Below, piece after piece: positions 40,471 through 51,650 of a stretch of 64,000 bases of DNA. This stretch comes from Symbiodinium kawagutii (taxonomy: Eukaryota; Sar; Dinophyceae; Suessiales; Symbiodiniaceae). Below the pieces are notes generated by a model. It searched no databases and had not been told where the DNA came from. It saw nothing but the letters and a program-made list of their open reading frames with translations. The DNA is taken from NCBI GenBank assembly GCA_009767595.1, contig VSDK01000501.1, forward strand, positions 84,085-148,084. Direction: 5' to 3'. The stretch's first letter is position 1, and every line of letters begins with the position of its first letter. Both the position numbers and the translations under genes were made by a program.

Positions 40471-41050
40471 ACATCTGCAGATCTAGATCTTCGCATCATC
40501 ACATCTGCAGATCTAGATCTTCACACCCTCACATCTGCAGATCTAGATCTTCACACCCTCACATCTGCAGATCTAGATCTTCACACCCTCACATCTGCAG
40601 ATCTAGATCATCACACCCTCACATCTGCAGATCTAGATCATCACACCCTCACATCTGCAGATCTAGATCATCACACCCTCACATCTGCAGATCTAGATCT
40701 TCACACCCTCACATCTGCAGATCTAGATCTTCACACCCTCACATCTGCAGATCTAGATCTTCACACCCTCACATCTGCAGATCTAGATCTTCACACCCTC
40801 ACATCTGCAGATCTAGATCTTCACACCCTCACATCTGCAGATCTAGATCTTCACACCCTCACATCTGCAGATCTAGATCTTCACACCCTCACATCTGCAG
40901 ATCTAGATCTTCACACCCTCACATCTGCAGATCTAGATCTTCACAATTGACGTCTCAGATCTAGATCTTCAAACGCTGACATCTGCAGATCTAGATCTTC
41001 ACAATTGACGTCTGCAGATCTAGATCTTCAAACGCTGACATCTGCAGATC
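40471..41050 (+). repeat. 30-bp satellite with a 12-bp palindrome per unit, about 19 copies
   Basis: ACATCTGCAGATCTAGATCT followed by TCACACCCTC recurs at exact 30-bp steps from 40471 to 40921 (16 copies), then three or four diverged copies with AATTGACG or AAACGCTG tails. AGATCTAGATCT is a perfect palindrome and CTGCAG a second one. A subset of copies has ATCATC in place of ATCTTC. The 10-residue reading repeat (HICRSRSSHP) is a by-product of 30 being divisible by three. No spacers vary, so it is not a CRISPR array. Confidence 0.95.
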
Positions 41051-41110
41051 TTTCTCTCTCTCGCTCTTCTTTCTTCTTCTCTCTAAGGCCGGGGCGGTGC
41101 CGCCGGACCG

Positions 41111-41322
41111 CCACGAAACGTGACATGTAATTACGCCGTTTCGTGCGTTTCGGACGTCCAAAACCTAAGTAAAATTGCAATTTTGACTTGTCCGCGGTGA
41201 CCGTTTCGCGTTTTCGCGACATTGAACGTCAAAAACTGAGGTAAAATTGCGATTTTGACTTGTCTCCGGTGACCGTTTGGCGTTTTGTGGACATTGAACG
41301 TCAAAAACTGAAGTAAAATTGC
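41111..41322 (+). repeat. 72-bp tandem repeat, about 3 copies
   Basis: The word AAAATTGC recurs at 41171, 41243 and 41315 (72-bp steps), with CGTCAAAAACTGAGGTAAAA and TGACTTGTC..CGGTGACCGTTT between. It joins the CGTTTTG-rich satellite without a gap. Confidence 0.85.
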
Positions 41323-42890
41323 CTTGGTACGTTTTGCGGTCGTACCTTTTGCTCTTGGTACGTTTTGCTGCGGTACGTTTTGCTCTAGTGCGTTTGTGCC
41401 TGGTACGTTTTGCTGTGTGGTACCGTGTACGTTTTGCTCTTGGTACGTTTTGCTCTGGTCTGTTTGGCTTTGGTAGGTTTGATCTTGGTACGTTTTGCGG
41501 TCGTACCTTTTGCTCTTGGTACGTTTTGCTGCGGTACGTTTTGCTCTAGTGCGTTTGTGCCTGGTACGTTTTGCTGTGTGGTACCGTGTACGTTTTGCTC
41601 TTGGTACGTTTTGCTCTGGTCTGTTTGGCTTTGGTAGGTTTGATCTTGGTACGTTTTGCGGTCGTACCTTTTGCTCTTGGTACGTTTTGCTGCGGTACGT
41701 TTTGCTCTAGTGCGTTTGTGCCTGGTACGTTTTGCTGTGTGGTACCGTGTACGTTTTGCTCTTGGTACGTTTTGCTCTGGTCTGTTTGGCTTTGGTAGGT
41801 TTGATCTTGGTACGTTTTGCGGTCGTACCTTTTGCTCTTGGTACGTTTTGCTGCGGTACGTTTTGCTCTAGTGCGTTTGTGCCTGGTACGTTTTGCTGTG
41901 TGGTACCGTGTACGTTTTGCTCTTGGTACGTTTTGCTCTGGTCTGTTTGGCTTTGGTAGGTTTGATCTTGGTACGTTTTGCGGTCGTACCTTTTGCTCTT
42001 GGTACGTTTTGCTGCGGTACGTTTTGCTCTAGTGCGTTTGTGCCTGGTACGTTTTGCTGTGTGGTACCGTGTACGTTTTGCTCTTGGTACGTTTTGCTCT
42101 GGTCTGTTTGGCTTTGGTAGGTTTGATCTTGGTACGTTTTGCGGTCGTACCTTTTGCTCTTGGTACGTTTTGCTGCGGTACGTTTTGCTCTAGTGCGTTT
42201 GTGCCTGGTACGTTTTGCTGTGTGGTACCGTGTACGTTTTGCTCTTGGTACGTTTTGCTCTGGTCTGTTTGGCTTTGGTAGGTTTGATCTTGGTACGTTT
42301 TGCGGTCGTACCTTTTGCTCTTGGTACGTTTTGCTGCGGTACGTTTTGCTCTAGTACGTTTGTGCCTGGTACTTTTTGCTGTGTGGTACCGTGGTACGTT
42401 TGCTCTTGGTACGTTTTGCTCTGGTCTGTTTGGCTTTGGTAGGTTTGATCTTGGTACGTTTTGCGGCGGTCCCTTTTGCTCTTGGTACGTTTTGCTCTGG
42501 TCTGTTTGGCTTTGGTAGGTTTGATCTTGGTACGTTTTGCGGCGGTCCCTTTTGCTCTTGGTACGTTTTGCTCTGGTCTGTTTGGCTTTGGTAGGTTTGA
42601 TCTTGGTACGTTTTGCGGCGGTCCCTTTTGCTCTTGGTACGTTTTGCTCTGGTCTGTTTGGCTTTGGTAGGTTTGATCTTGGTACGTTTTGCGGCGGTCC
42701 CTTTTGCTCTTGGTACGTTTTGCTCTGGTCTGTTTGGCTTTGGTAGGTTTGATCTTGGTACGTTTTGCGGCGGTACGTTTTGCTTTGGTACGTTTTGCTA
42801 TGGTACGTTTTGCTGTGGTAAATTTTGCTGTGGTACGTTTTGCTCTGGCGCGTTTTGCCTTGGTACGTTTTTGCCTGGTACGTTTTGCGA
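41323..42890 (+). repeat. Higher-order satellite: 161-bp units, then 76-bp units, built from GGTACGTTTTGCT monomers
   Basis: GCGGTCGTACC recurs at about 41336, 41497, 41658, 41819, 41980, 42141 and 42302 (161-bp steps). From about 42463 the unit is 76 bp (GCGGCGGTCCC at 42463, 42539, 42615, 42691). It ends in loose 14-19-bp monomers. The 161-bp unit equals a 76-bp unit plus an 85-bp insert of further monomers. Copies are almost identical. The minus strand is free of stops over long distances and reads KTYQ/RTKSK-type repeats; I treat this as a repeat property, not a gene. Confidence 0.95.
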
Positions 42891-42996
42891 TTGGGGACCT
42901 GCGTCCAACAACCCGTCCTCAACATTTTTCTTCCTTTCAGCCCTGTCATATCGCCAGCATTCTCATCATATTCATCTTTTTCTTCAGCAGCAGCTA

Positions 42997-43023
42997 CATC
43001 ATCATCATCATCATCAGCAGCAG

Positions 43024-43108
<85 letters not shown>
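42997..43108 (+). repeat. (ATC)n trinucleotide microsatellite
   Basis: Pure ATC/TCA units except for one AGCAGCAGC interruption near 43016. Minus-strand reading gives poly-Asp. Confidence 0.97.
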
Positions 43109-43110
<2 letters not shown>

Positions 43111-43159
43111 TTTCAAGGATCATGACGTTAGTCTTTTTGAATTAGTATATTGGAGGCTG

Positions 43160-43465
43160 CTATAACATTGCCTGTCTCGCTCTCGGGCCAACCGTCGTCT
43201 AGTTGTCTTCAATCTTTGTCACTTGATGTTGAAACTGTTGCTTGTTTCTGAATGGCTGAGGTATTGGGGCCATGAGGTGCAGCGGAGATTGGAGTGGATG
43301 GCGTGTGCTAATCAGCTCCCAAGGGTTTGACAGGTGGCCTAAGTTGCAAACTGTATCAAACTATGCTGATGATATATTTGATGATATCTGATGATGTCAT
43401 ATGATGTTAGAGATGATGTCGTGTGATGTCATATGATGTCACATGTCTTGATGTTTTTTCTCGTC
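43160..43465. other. No gene; ATGATGTC-rich
   Basis: 43366-43446 contains repeated GATGATGTCATATGATGT words; nothing coding seen. Confidence 0.5.
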
Positions 43466-44098
43466 TCCAGAATCTGATTGCCGCAGGCATTCAGGGAGAA
43501 GGTCTGGGCCGGACAACAGAGGTGCGCAGAGCTGAGCCGAAGTTCTGCCTGGTGTTGTGCCTGTTTGGAAAGGTCATCCGTTTGGAGTTCCAGAAATTAA
43601 GAACTACAAGGGATAACTTTTACGAAATTAAGAACTACAGTACAGATTAAGAGTGATATAGAAACTGTAAAAGAGATGCTTCACTGACTTCAAGAGATGT
43701 GAAGAGGAGCAACAATTCCTCAAGAGCATTTTGAATCAACGTTTGAGATTAACACTGACTGGCCAGGCCCTCTCAATGGCAAGCGTTGGAGGCTGCGAAG
43801 GGGGTTGCGAGGTGGACAGTTACGCTGAGGCTGTGGCCATCAATGCGATGCTTGGTTGTTGCTACTGACCATCAGCGAAGATGATGATTATTTTACTGTG
43901 ACCTGGTCATTACTGCTGGTCATTTCTACTGGTCATTACTGCCGTTGTGATGACCATTGACCACTGAGAACTCGATGGGGACCATTCGGGCGACCCAATT
44001 CGCACATCAGACTATCCTGTGGTGCAGTGTGAGGCCTTGGCAGTGACGGGGTTCAACTTCCCCCCGTCCATGTTCCAGTCGGAGACCCCAGAGTCGTG
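43466..44098 (+). CDS. Unknown protein, last three exons
   Basis: About 43470-43575: LIAAGIQGEGLGRTTEVRRA then EPKFCLVLCLFGK, next to a GTCATC donor. About 43765-43855: ALSMASVGGCEGGCEVDSYA then EAVAINAML. About 43985-44098: DPIRTSDYPVVQCEALAVTG then FNFPPSMFQSETPES, stop TGA. All have globular composition and follow AG acceptors. No family recognised. Confidence 0.45.
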
Positions 44099-44139
44099 AG
44101 ACCCGAACCCAGTGGAACCCAGTGGAGCCCCTCTCAGGG

Positions 44140-44430
44140 TTACCTTGGATTTGAAGCCCCCTCTGTTGGGGCTGCGAATCCGATTCTTGGGACCCTTCTC
44201 TCCCTCAGACTTGCATCGGATGGTGAAAGCCTGGTAGCTGGACCAAGTGAAGATAACTGGAACTTCCTTGGATCGTGCTCTGAAGAACTTGCAATTTTCA
44301 ATACAAAGGTCTTCCGCTTGAAAGAGTCAAATTGCATCAAGCGATGGAACTGTCTCTCCAACTCCCTGCCAGGTTGCACCTCCAATTCATACATTTGCCG
44401 TTGTTTCCCTTCCACTACAATCTCTTTCAA
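44140..44430 (-). CDS. Possible minus-strand exon, 96 codons
   Basis: Reads MKEIVVEGKQRQMYELEVQP then GRELERQFHRLMQFDSFKRK and TFVLKIASSSEHDPRKFQLS, coding-like and helical. The + strand frame over the same bases (165 codons) is Ser/Cys-rich and less convincing. Undecided. Confidence 0.3.
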   Translation of the reverse strand: MKEIVVEGKQRQMYELEVQPGRELERQFHRLMQFDSFKRKTFVLKIASSSEHDPRKFQLSSLGPATRLSPSDASLRERRVPRIGFAAPTEGASNPR

Positions 44431-44627
44431 AGCACGGACCTCGTTGCACCGAAACGCTGTGACAGCATCACCAACTACTGCTGTTCGATGTTCTATACTC
44501 TTCTACTACGATGATCAAGCTGTATTGTGGATCTTTCATTTTTCATATCAAAGTGATAAATCATATATAAATCATATATTTTTCATGAATTAATTTCAAT
44601 TCTGATGAATTCTTTCATGAATTCCCC

Positions 44628-45320
44628 GTGTGGGTAGCCGCTCATGACTCTGAAGGCGGTGAGCACTTCACGCGAGGTCGTGGCTTGGCCACACGCGATG
44701 TTTCCTACGGTCGCCATCGTAACGGGTACCCCGTAACGTGTACTCCCCATGTGGTGGTCGCGGTGGTCGGCTGGTTGTGGTTCCGCTCGCCACCTTTGGC
44801 GACTTGTGGACAGCACCTGGCTTTGCGACTGCTATCCATGCGACTTCAATTCGTTGACAGGCTGTCCATGTCTGCTGCAACTCCACCTGAGGCTTCTTTC
44901 CCTTGGAGTACATGAAGCAGGCACGGGAGTGGCCATCGGCACCAGCGCTGAGATCGGATGACGACGGAGTCTCTGAGGCCCTAGCACTTGGAGATGCAGT
45001 GCGGATCGACGATGCAGGCGCTGAGGAAGTTCCGAGAGCCCGCACCAATGTGTCTCCTGTGCCGCTGCATGTTGCTTATCCTCTGTATTTTTTTCAACCC
45101 AGAGATGTCGTCCCTCGAAGTTACTCATATAATCATATATTTAATACTTGATCGAATTTACCATGTCCATCGAATATTCCTCTTGCAGGCAGCTGTGACA
45201 TCGAAAGCCTGATAAGCAAAGTGAAAGCAGCAGGGGTAGGAAGCCCAGGAGAGCCCGGTGTCAGCACTTGGGATGAGTTCTGCCGCTCAACAAATTTTGG
45301 GTCGGTGTCAGTTGACTAAG
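44628..45320 (+). CDS. Unknown protein, three exon-like segments
   Basis: 44628 to about 44800: WVAAHDSEGGEHFTRGRGLA then TRDVSYGRHRNGYPVTCTPH. 44888 to about 45068: GFFPLEYMKQAREWPSAPAL, then SDDDGVSEALALGDAVRIDD and AGAEEVPRARTNVSPVPLH. About 45190-45319: SCDIESLISKVKAAGVGSPG then EPGVSTWDEFCRSTNFGSVS, stop TGA. The last segment ends a gene or exon. The acidic middle suggests a soluble protein. No family recognised. Confidence 0.42.
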
Positions 45321-45329
45321 AACATAGGT

Positions 45330-46255
45330 TTGCGTCTTCAACTGAAAGGTTGAATCTTCAAGTCTTATGAACATGTGGCGGGATGACACAGGAAAGTGTT
45401 TTGCGGAAGCTCCTGGTGTTGTTTCAAAAAACATGTCGACCTCCGCTCCTTTGAACTCGAAGGTGGACTACGATCAGATCTACGATGTGCGGAACCTGAG
45501 AGGTTTTCCCCGGGAAGTTTTCCCCAGAATTTGCCAACAAGAAGGAAACTCTGGGCTCGAGTAATGCAGAGGAATAACGTAGTAAGATAGTAGCAAGTAA
45601 GTAAGAGATAGTAAAAGTATGTAAGACTAGTCATTACTCTGTCCTTTGGAAATTCAGGAGAGTCGGCTGGTCCAGGTAGTTTTCCGTAGTCGGCTGTAGT
45701 TGACGGACCCTTTTTTCACTCAATATGCCAACACCCTGGGAGTTTTCACAGAGAAACCGTGATACTCGATGCTTGGAGCTCTTGGAAAGTAGAGAGCCAC
45801 ATGTGATATGCCACACTCAAACGTGGAGCTGCATGAGTGTTGGAACAGGTTGGAGTTTCACGAAATTTGTCATTTTCATGTCATTCATTTTCAACTTTTT
45901 CAATGTTTGGATTTTCAAGTTCGATTTGTTGGACTCCCAAAGTTGAAGAAAACAAATCATATGAATCAACAGCTGTTGATTTTTAAATGCAGTTTTTCTT
46001 TCTGAAATTCTCTCAATGAAGCCAGCTGGATGCGGGGACCCAAATCGCACCAAACTGAGGCGATGGTGCGCAAAATCCATGTCAGAAACTCAAGATCTCT
46101 CGGGCGTAGCCTTTCCACCAAAGTTGATGACAATCACCAGACTTCTTCATGAAAGTTATTTGGTAGTTCTAGATTTCACACTTCTTTCCTCCTGGTGTTT
46201 CCCTGTTTCGATCTGTTTCTTATTTTCAACGGAGGAGTTGACTGTGTGTTTCTAC
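45330..46255. other. Intron-like, no confident exon
   Basis: Contains a weak + frame at 45367-45564 and the T-rich stretch 45860-45960 with TTTTCA words; nothing I can support. Confidence 0.35.
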
Positions 46256-46261
46256 TGTTAA

Positions 46262-47229
46262 CAGTACCGTGGTGCCATGGGGAGCAGAATCTCCCAAGGG
46301 CGGTGCCTGCGAGGCATTGCAAAGGAAGCTATGGACTTGGCAGGAGGAGCTGAGCGATTGGAATTTGGCGAGCTGGGTCAGTATTAGCCAACCAACGGCT
46401 TCATGGGGGATTTCCACCAACAATAATAGGGAAAACAATGGTAAACAGGAGGGAACTAGGGGTACAGGGTGAACTGACCCACTGCCATTTCATGACGGCA
46501 CAGTTTTCGCGGGAATTTGTGACACGAATGAAATGCACCGGTTACGGGCCCTCAAAATTCATCTCCAGAAGTTGGGTTTATGGCTTGACACCAAAAACAT
46601 GAACTTGAACATGTTTGTCTTGAATTCACTTTGAATATGAACTTGTACTTTAAAATTTCAAATGAATGACTTGAAACCAGGGAAAACAAACGGCTGAGTT
46701 TGGGCATTTCACAGGCGGACTTTCGCTACCAAGTGGTGGATGGCCGAGTTTTTGAGGGCCGGAGCCCATGCTCTGACCTGGACCCGAAGCAGGCGCTTTG
46801 GGCGGGGGTTGGGTGAAGGAGAGAGGAAACAGTTGAGGAAATGAGCCGATAGGAAAATGAAGGAAACCGATGAAAAATAGAGGAAAGATGGGAACAAAAA
46901 TTGAGGAAAGATAAGGAAAGAGAAAGTAGGAAAGGAATGCTTGAGACAGACGGACTCTTCTTGGAACGTTGATCTACGAGATTTCTATCCACAGCCACAG
47001 GTGAAAAGAATCCCAGTATCAACCACTGTCATAGCAATATCAACCACTGTCATAGAATCCCAATTTCAGCGTTCAACCCCACAATCACATGCTGCAGGTC
47101 CAGAAGAGTGATGCTCAGGTGGGGAGATCTGCACTGGACACCAGCAGTTCATTGGATGCAACATCCGAGGCTATGTGCAACTATGGGCGTCCCTACGAAG
47201 ATGGCAAGCCCTCAGGTGCCATGTCCTGA
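46262..47229 (+). CDS. Unknown protein, last three exons
   Basis: 46262 to about 46400: VVPWGAESPKGGACEALQRK then LWTWQEELSDWNLASWVSIS. About 46712-46805, after CACAG: ADFRYQVVDGRVFEGRSPCS then DLDPKQALWAG. 47099-47229, after GCAG: VQKSDAQVGRSALDTSSSLD then ATSEAMCNYGRPYEDGKPSG, stop TGA at 47227. All three sit behind AG acceptors in the same direction and probably form one gene end. Function unknown. Confidence 0.48.
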
Positions 47230-47485
47230 TCGCTGTCGGTGTAAACACGCCCGAGTTAGTGCGATTTAGTTCATGTTCTTTCCGAAAATTTCAAGATTTC
47301 GGATCCTTTCCGCTTTTTGCTTTTCTGCTTTGGTCCTTCCGTTTCTGACACTGCTCCTTTGCAATTGTGTCTGACTGGCTTTCTCAGTTTTTGTTCTCTT
47401 TTTTTTGTTTGGTCAGCTAAAAAAGCTTCTTTGCTTGCCATTTTAGTTTCTTGCTTTCCTCAGCGTTTCTGCTTAATTAGCTGTT

Positions 47486-47687
47486 TTGCGCTTTTGTGCT
47501 TCTGTTCTTCGCTGCCAACAATGCTGTCAAGCGACGGTACAGCTACAGTCTGAACGGCACCGGTGGACTGGCTGCATCCGACCACCCCACTGTCTTTTTC
47601 AGACGCTGACACCATGGCAGCAGATTGCCAACAGCCAGAATTCCCTGACACAGCAACCACCACAACAACAAAAAGAAATGCAGCAGC

Positions 47688-47723
<36 letters not shown>

Positions 47724-47822
47724 CTCAAGCACAGTGCCCCCCAAACATGCTGCAAATGCCAGGCACAAAGGAGATGGGAGATGTTGGCTCCGAAGTGCAA
47801 CAAAGACAGTGCTTAAATGAGA
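47486..47822 (+). CDS. Possible polyglutamine-containing protein or exon
   Basis: The + frame reads TLTPWQQIANSQNSLTQQPP, then a Gln-rich stretch coded mainly by CAA, then AQCPPNMLQMPGTKEMGD and a stop after NERC. Flanking composition is plausible, but the N-terminal half is Cys-rich and may be intron. The CAA array alone would create the frame, so confidence is low. Confidence 0.3.
47681..47722 (+). repeat. (CAG/CAA)n microsatellite
   Basis: Three CAG units then CAA units, coding poly-Gln in the + frame. Confidence 0.95.
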
Positions 47823-47849
47823 GATGTTGACTTCAAACAGAGTGCGACA

Positions 47850-48900
47850 TGCAAATACTGTAGGGGCAAAGAACTAGGCTCCAAGTGCACATAAGGGAGT
47901 TGGGTCCAGAAAGACATTGGGCCCAAAGTGACAAACGACCGCTAAAGAAATTCGAAACAGAAGACAGAACGCAAGAAGCAAACACAAGACAGAGTCGTTC
48001 CCAAGGCATTCATTGTCATTCCGATGATTGAAATCGTCTTGGCTCTCCTTGTGTATCCTATGGACATTCTGGGTTGCAGCACTTGGCAGGCACATACTAC
48101 CAGTTTGCCAAGGCGGCGGATTGTGGATGGGTTGGGTTGGCCGTTGCCTTTCCGAGATTTCATGAAGGATATCATGAAGGATTTGTGAATTGGGAACCAC
48201 ATATTGCTCTCCTGTGAGAGCTGGAAATCAGAAAAAATCCAGCGGATCTTTCGCCCTTTAGCATGACTCTGAGGTGGCTATTTTGTTTGGTCTTTCTTGG
48301 TCATTGTTGACACAGTTGACGCCCAAAAATCCATCCAAAAAATTGGGTCTACAAATGGTGGGTCAGATTACCACAGGGCACTCAATGCCGATGGGCAGCC
48401 ACTAAGTTTGATGCAGCCAGAAAATGTGATGCTTCTCCATTCAAGCTGCTCATTTCTGGAGTAACTCTCATAGCACCCGTATGCCGTTGTTGTATCAGTA
48501 TTGGCTGGTCATATCCCATGCTATCACACTAAGTGGACGTTCTGGCACAGAAAAGATATGTGATGTTCTGAGATTATTATGGAGGTATTTGTTGATTGAT
48601 GGCCATGATTGTATCATCACATATCACCAAGAATATCAGCAGCATTGACCCCTTCCTATATTTCAATCATCTTATTTGTTTGCTGCCCAATATCATAGTT
48701 GATAGTGCATTGTCAATCTTGTTATAACATACAATCTCGACATCAACAATGATAAGATGATGACATAGTATAATGACATTACATCGATCTTATATGACAC
48801 CAATGTATACATTTATTTCTACCATCCAGACATATATTTGGATATGAATGAATATATTTTCGCATCTACTAATAGGTGCACAATCATGTTTTACACTTCG
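47850..48900. other. No gene recognised
   Basis: A 108-codon minus frame (47874-48200) is unconvincing. 48480-48900 is AT-rich with many CATCACAT/ATCATA words. Confidence 0.4.
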
Positions 48901-48909
48901 ATCTATCCC

Positions 48910-49080
48910 AGATGCCGCCTCCAGGCACCTCAGGAGGTCCTGGCATTTGACGCATGAGGAGGGCTCCTGGCAGTGCTCTTAAAAGGAAGGCCACCACGGC
49001 TGGTGTGTGGCTTGGGCCTTGCCCGCCTTCCTGCAGCCCGTGTGGCGACCGGGTGGTCCTGATCGGATCGTTACGTGTTG
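48910..49080 (+). CDS. Possible exon, Cys/Pro-rich
   Basis: Reads KATTAGVWLGPCPPSCSPCG then DRVVLIGSLRVE. A globular reading, flanked by a tgttgagg donor-like sequence. Isolated; no partner found. Confidence 0.25.
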
Positions 49081-49439
49081 AGGTTAGCCTGTCACCGTAT
49101 GTTGGAATTCAAACATATTTTTGGGAAGACACTCAGTTAGGAATCACAGAATTCTTCAGAATACTTTCTGATGAATTTGGAAGGTGTTTGTACCTTGCCC
49201 TTTTCATACAAGCTGCAATCCAACGAAACTCACAGTGTAGACTCCTGGTGTGCTTGGATGTTGGCGTGTTTTCTGATCGGGATTTTCTTCCTGGAACAGG
49301 TTTCTCCGCTTTGCCAGCATGCACGGGCGAGTAATTCATGCGCAAAGTCGCACGGTGATCGGCCTGGTAATAGCCCTGCTTGGAAACTCTACGGGGTCCA
49401 AAATCAAACCACCCTGCCATGGTCATTCTGAGTCATTCT

Positions 49440-49880
49440 TGGTGTAGAGACACTGATCAACTGCACTCAAAGACTTTGAGGCTTATCCATAGTCCTGTAC
49501 CTGAAAAGGCAACAAAAACAATAGGCCAAAGACTTAGAACTCAGAAGGACACTTTCGTGGCCCATTTCTCTCTTGGAAATGTCGTGCAGAAGGACCTGCC
49601 AAGAGGCCGACTCACCCGACTCCAGTTGGAGCATCATGGAAACCAAAAGTCCGCCATGGCCCTGCCGCGATGAAGCAGCCGAACATGGTCACTGCGATGA
49701 CTCCAAGAACCGGGGCTCAAAATCACTCCTTAACAGATTCACAAAGAAACCAATCCATTTTGGAAGCCCAATGATTCTGTATATGATTTATATCGTATCA
49801 ACGTATGCTTGTATGTTCATCTTTACACGCATACATATATATATATATGTAACCATGACGTTCACATAGAAACTGATCAA
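49440..49880 (+). CDS. Possible exon, unknown
   Basis: 49575-49673 reads NVVQKDLPRGRLTRLQLEHH then GNQKSAMALPR and stops at TGA. The composition is coding-like. A TA microsatellite lies just downstream (49835-49848). Confidence 0.25.
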
Positions 49881-49904
49881 AGATTCACATAGTGTGATGA
49901 AAAT

Positions 49905-50210
49905 TTGTTAGTGATCTTCTCCCTGTTTCTTTTGAACGAGGCACCTTCCATGATGCTCAACTGGGTCAAACTGCGCCACCTACGTGGTGCGCAGCACCGC
50001 CTTGTCGTCCAGTTGAAAAAGAATGGTGACGAGATGATGACCAGTGGATGCCAAGACTCACAACACCCACAAGTCGTGGTGAACTGTTTGGAAGCTGAAA
50101 TAGTCCAACGTAGGGTTTTGACGACCAACTATCTGGGTGGAAATGGGCCGGTGGCCCGAAGATTTGTGATTTCCCAGATGCAGCTGCTGATCAGTGTTGT
50201 GCGGTACTAG
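49905..50210 (+). CDS. Hypothetical protein or last exon, about 88 codons
   Basis: From ATG at about 49950 it reads MLNWVKLRHLRGAQHRLVVQ, LKKNGDEMMTSGCQDSQHPQ, VVVNCLEAEIVQRRVLTTNY then LGGNGPVARRFVISQMQLLI, stop TAG. Uniform ordinary composition over the whole length makes it a good small-gene candidate. No motif recognised. Confidence 0.42.
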   Translation: MLVIFSLFLLNEAPSMMLNWVKLRHLRGAQHRLVVQLKKNGDEMMTSGCQDSQHPQVVVNCLEAEIVQRRVLTTNYLGGNGPVARRFVISQMQLLISVVRY

Positions 50211-50707
50211 GAAGGATCTAGACCGGATGGTGGCATCATGAATCCCCATTTCACGCATCGGTAATCGATTCTGCTAGGGTTTGAGTGATGCATTTGGACG
50301 CTGGCAAGTGCTCACAACTGGAAGGCCATGGGGAGTGTATCTCAATTGTTTCACCCCGACGGTTCACACAACGTGACCGTTTGCCGCATGGAACAGCGAA
50401 ACCAGCGGCGGGTTTTTCGCCGCAGTTTAGTCGAACAGAGGCCTGTCTGACAACATGATCCGGGGCCAAAGAAGTTGATGCCAGTCATCGCTGGGCATCT
50501 TTGCAAATTTGCAACCTGAACCAGAATCGTATGACATTTGGCACCAGGAAAACACTCGGGCCTTGTTGAAAAACTTGCCAGTTGAAGAAACTCAGGGAGA
50601 ACAATCCACGTGATTCCTAGCGCAGGGATGACAGGCTAGGCTCAACTGACCCTTTCGCCCCTATCATGGTGTAAAGCAGTCAGAGGTCATTTTGGAGCTT
50701 TGATCCA

Positions 50708-50899
50708 ATGGAGATCCGTTTTGGAAATCCCAAGGAATTGAAGCTGTGGAGATTGGATGAAGACTTTAGCTTTTCTGCACTGGATCAAGCGATTGACGAC
50801 GCTACCAGGCAAGCTGTTCGGCTTCGCCACCACCCATTGCAGCGACCGAAGAAAAACAAGTCGCGAATCAATAAACGAATCGAACACAAGAAGGACTGA
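50708..50899 (+). CDS. Small basic ORF, 63 codons
   Basis: Reads MEIRFGNPKELKLWRLDEDF then SFSALDQAIDDATRQAVRLR and a Lys/Arg-rich tail (PKKNKSRINKRIEHKKD), stop TGA. It could be a complete small protein or a last exon with a nuclear-localisation-like tail. Confidence 0.4.
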   Translation: MEIRFGNPKELKLWRLDEDFSFSALDQAIDDATRQAVRLRHHPLQRPKKNKSRINKRIEHKKD

Positions 50900-50949
50900 C
50901 GGGGGGCTTCGCTGGGACTTAGACGCATGTCGCCAAGCAACCTGAGATT

Positions 50950-51650
50950 GGTATGCAGATTACACATCACAATACACATCTGTACAGCAGAGCATAAGAA
51001 GTGATTCGATTTAGATAGCGAAAATTTTGTATTCTGATCACTCACTGATCCCTGGCTGAGGTCAATTGAGGAACTCCGAGAGCATCTCGATCGAATCGAC
51101 TTACCGCCATGTTGAGCTGAAGTCGGGCTGTGACCTCCCTGGCGAGTTAGACAAGGACCAAAGGTGATACAGAAGTACAACTATGCACGAGTTCCGTAGA
51201 TGTTGTGCAGGTGAAGCACCGCGACAAGTTCCATAAGTTGATGGGTTTTTGGGTTTCCATTGGCCATACGGTTGAGATATCACCAAATTATTCAGTGATG
51301 GATGGGTGCGTGATCACCGAGTAATTCTTGCATTGGTATCAGCATCAAACATATCCGATTTTTGTTTTTGTTCCCGTGCATAGGGGTGAAAACTGCCATT
51401 CATATACCACATCTGCCATCACATCTGCCATATGCTGTAATGCAATGAACAAATTCAGAAATACCTTTCCAATTGTTGGGAGGTACGTACAAAGCAAAAT
51501 AGCATTCAACAAAAACCATAAACATTCTTTTTTGACACGAATCATTGCAGATAATCCATGGATAGAACCCCCCAAACTATGTGGCGGTTTCCATACGTGT
51601 TGAGTTGCAACACCTGGTTGATTTCCTTTGGCCCCCATTGATCTTCGTTA
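50950..51650. other. No gene recognised
   Basis: Only short, compositionally odd frames on both strands. Confidence 0.35.

Noticed and set aside
40471-40950. Regular 30-bp repeats suggesting a CRISPR array
   Set aside because: There are no variable spacers between repeats, the repeats are head-to-tail tandem units, and the DNA is eukaryotic.
40278-40964. 228-codon frame with HICRSRSSHP repeats
   Set aside because: It starts inside the LTR and crosses a 30-bp satellite whose period is divisible by three, so the frame is a by-product.
42029-43123. 364-codon minus-strand frame with KTYQ repeats and a poly-Asp N terminus
   Set aside because: It consists entirely of satellite and microsatellite sequence; neither repeat period (161 or 76) keeps the frame, so no stable repeat protein is implied.
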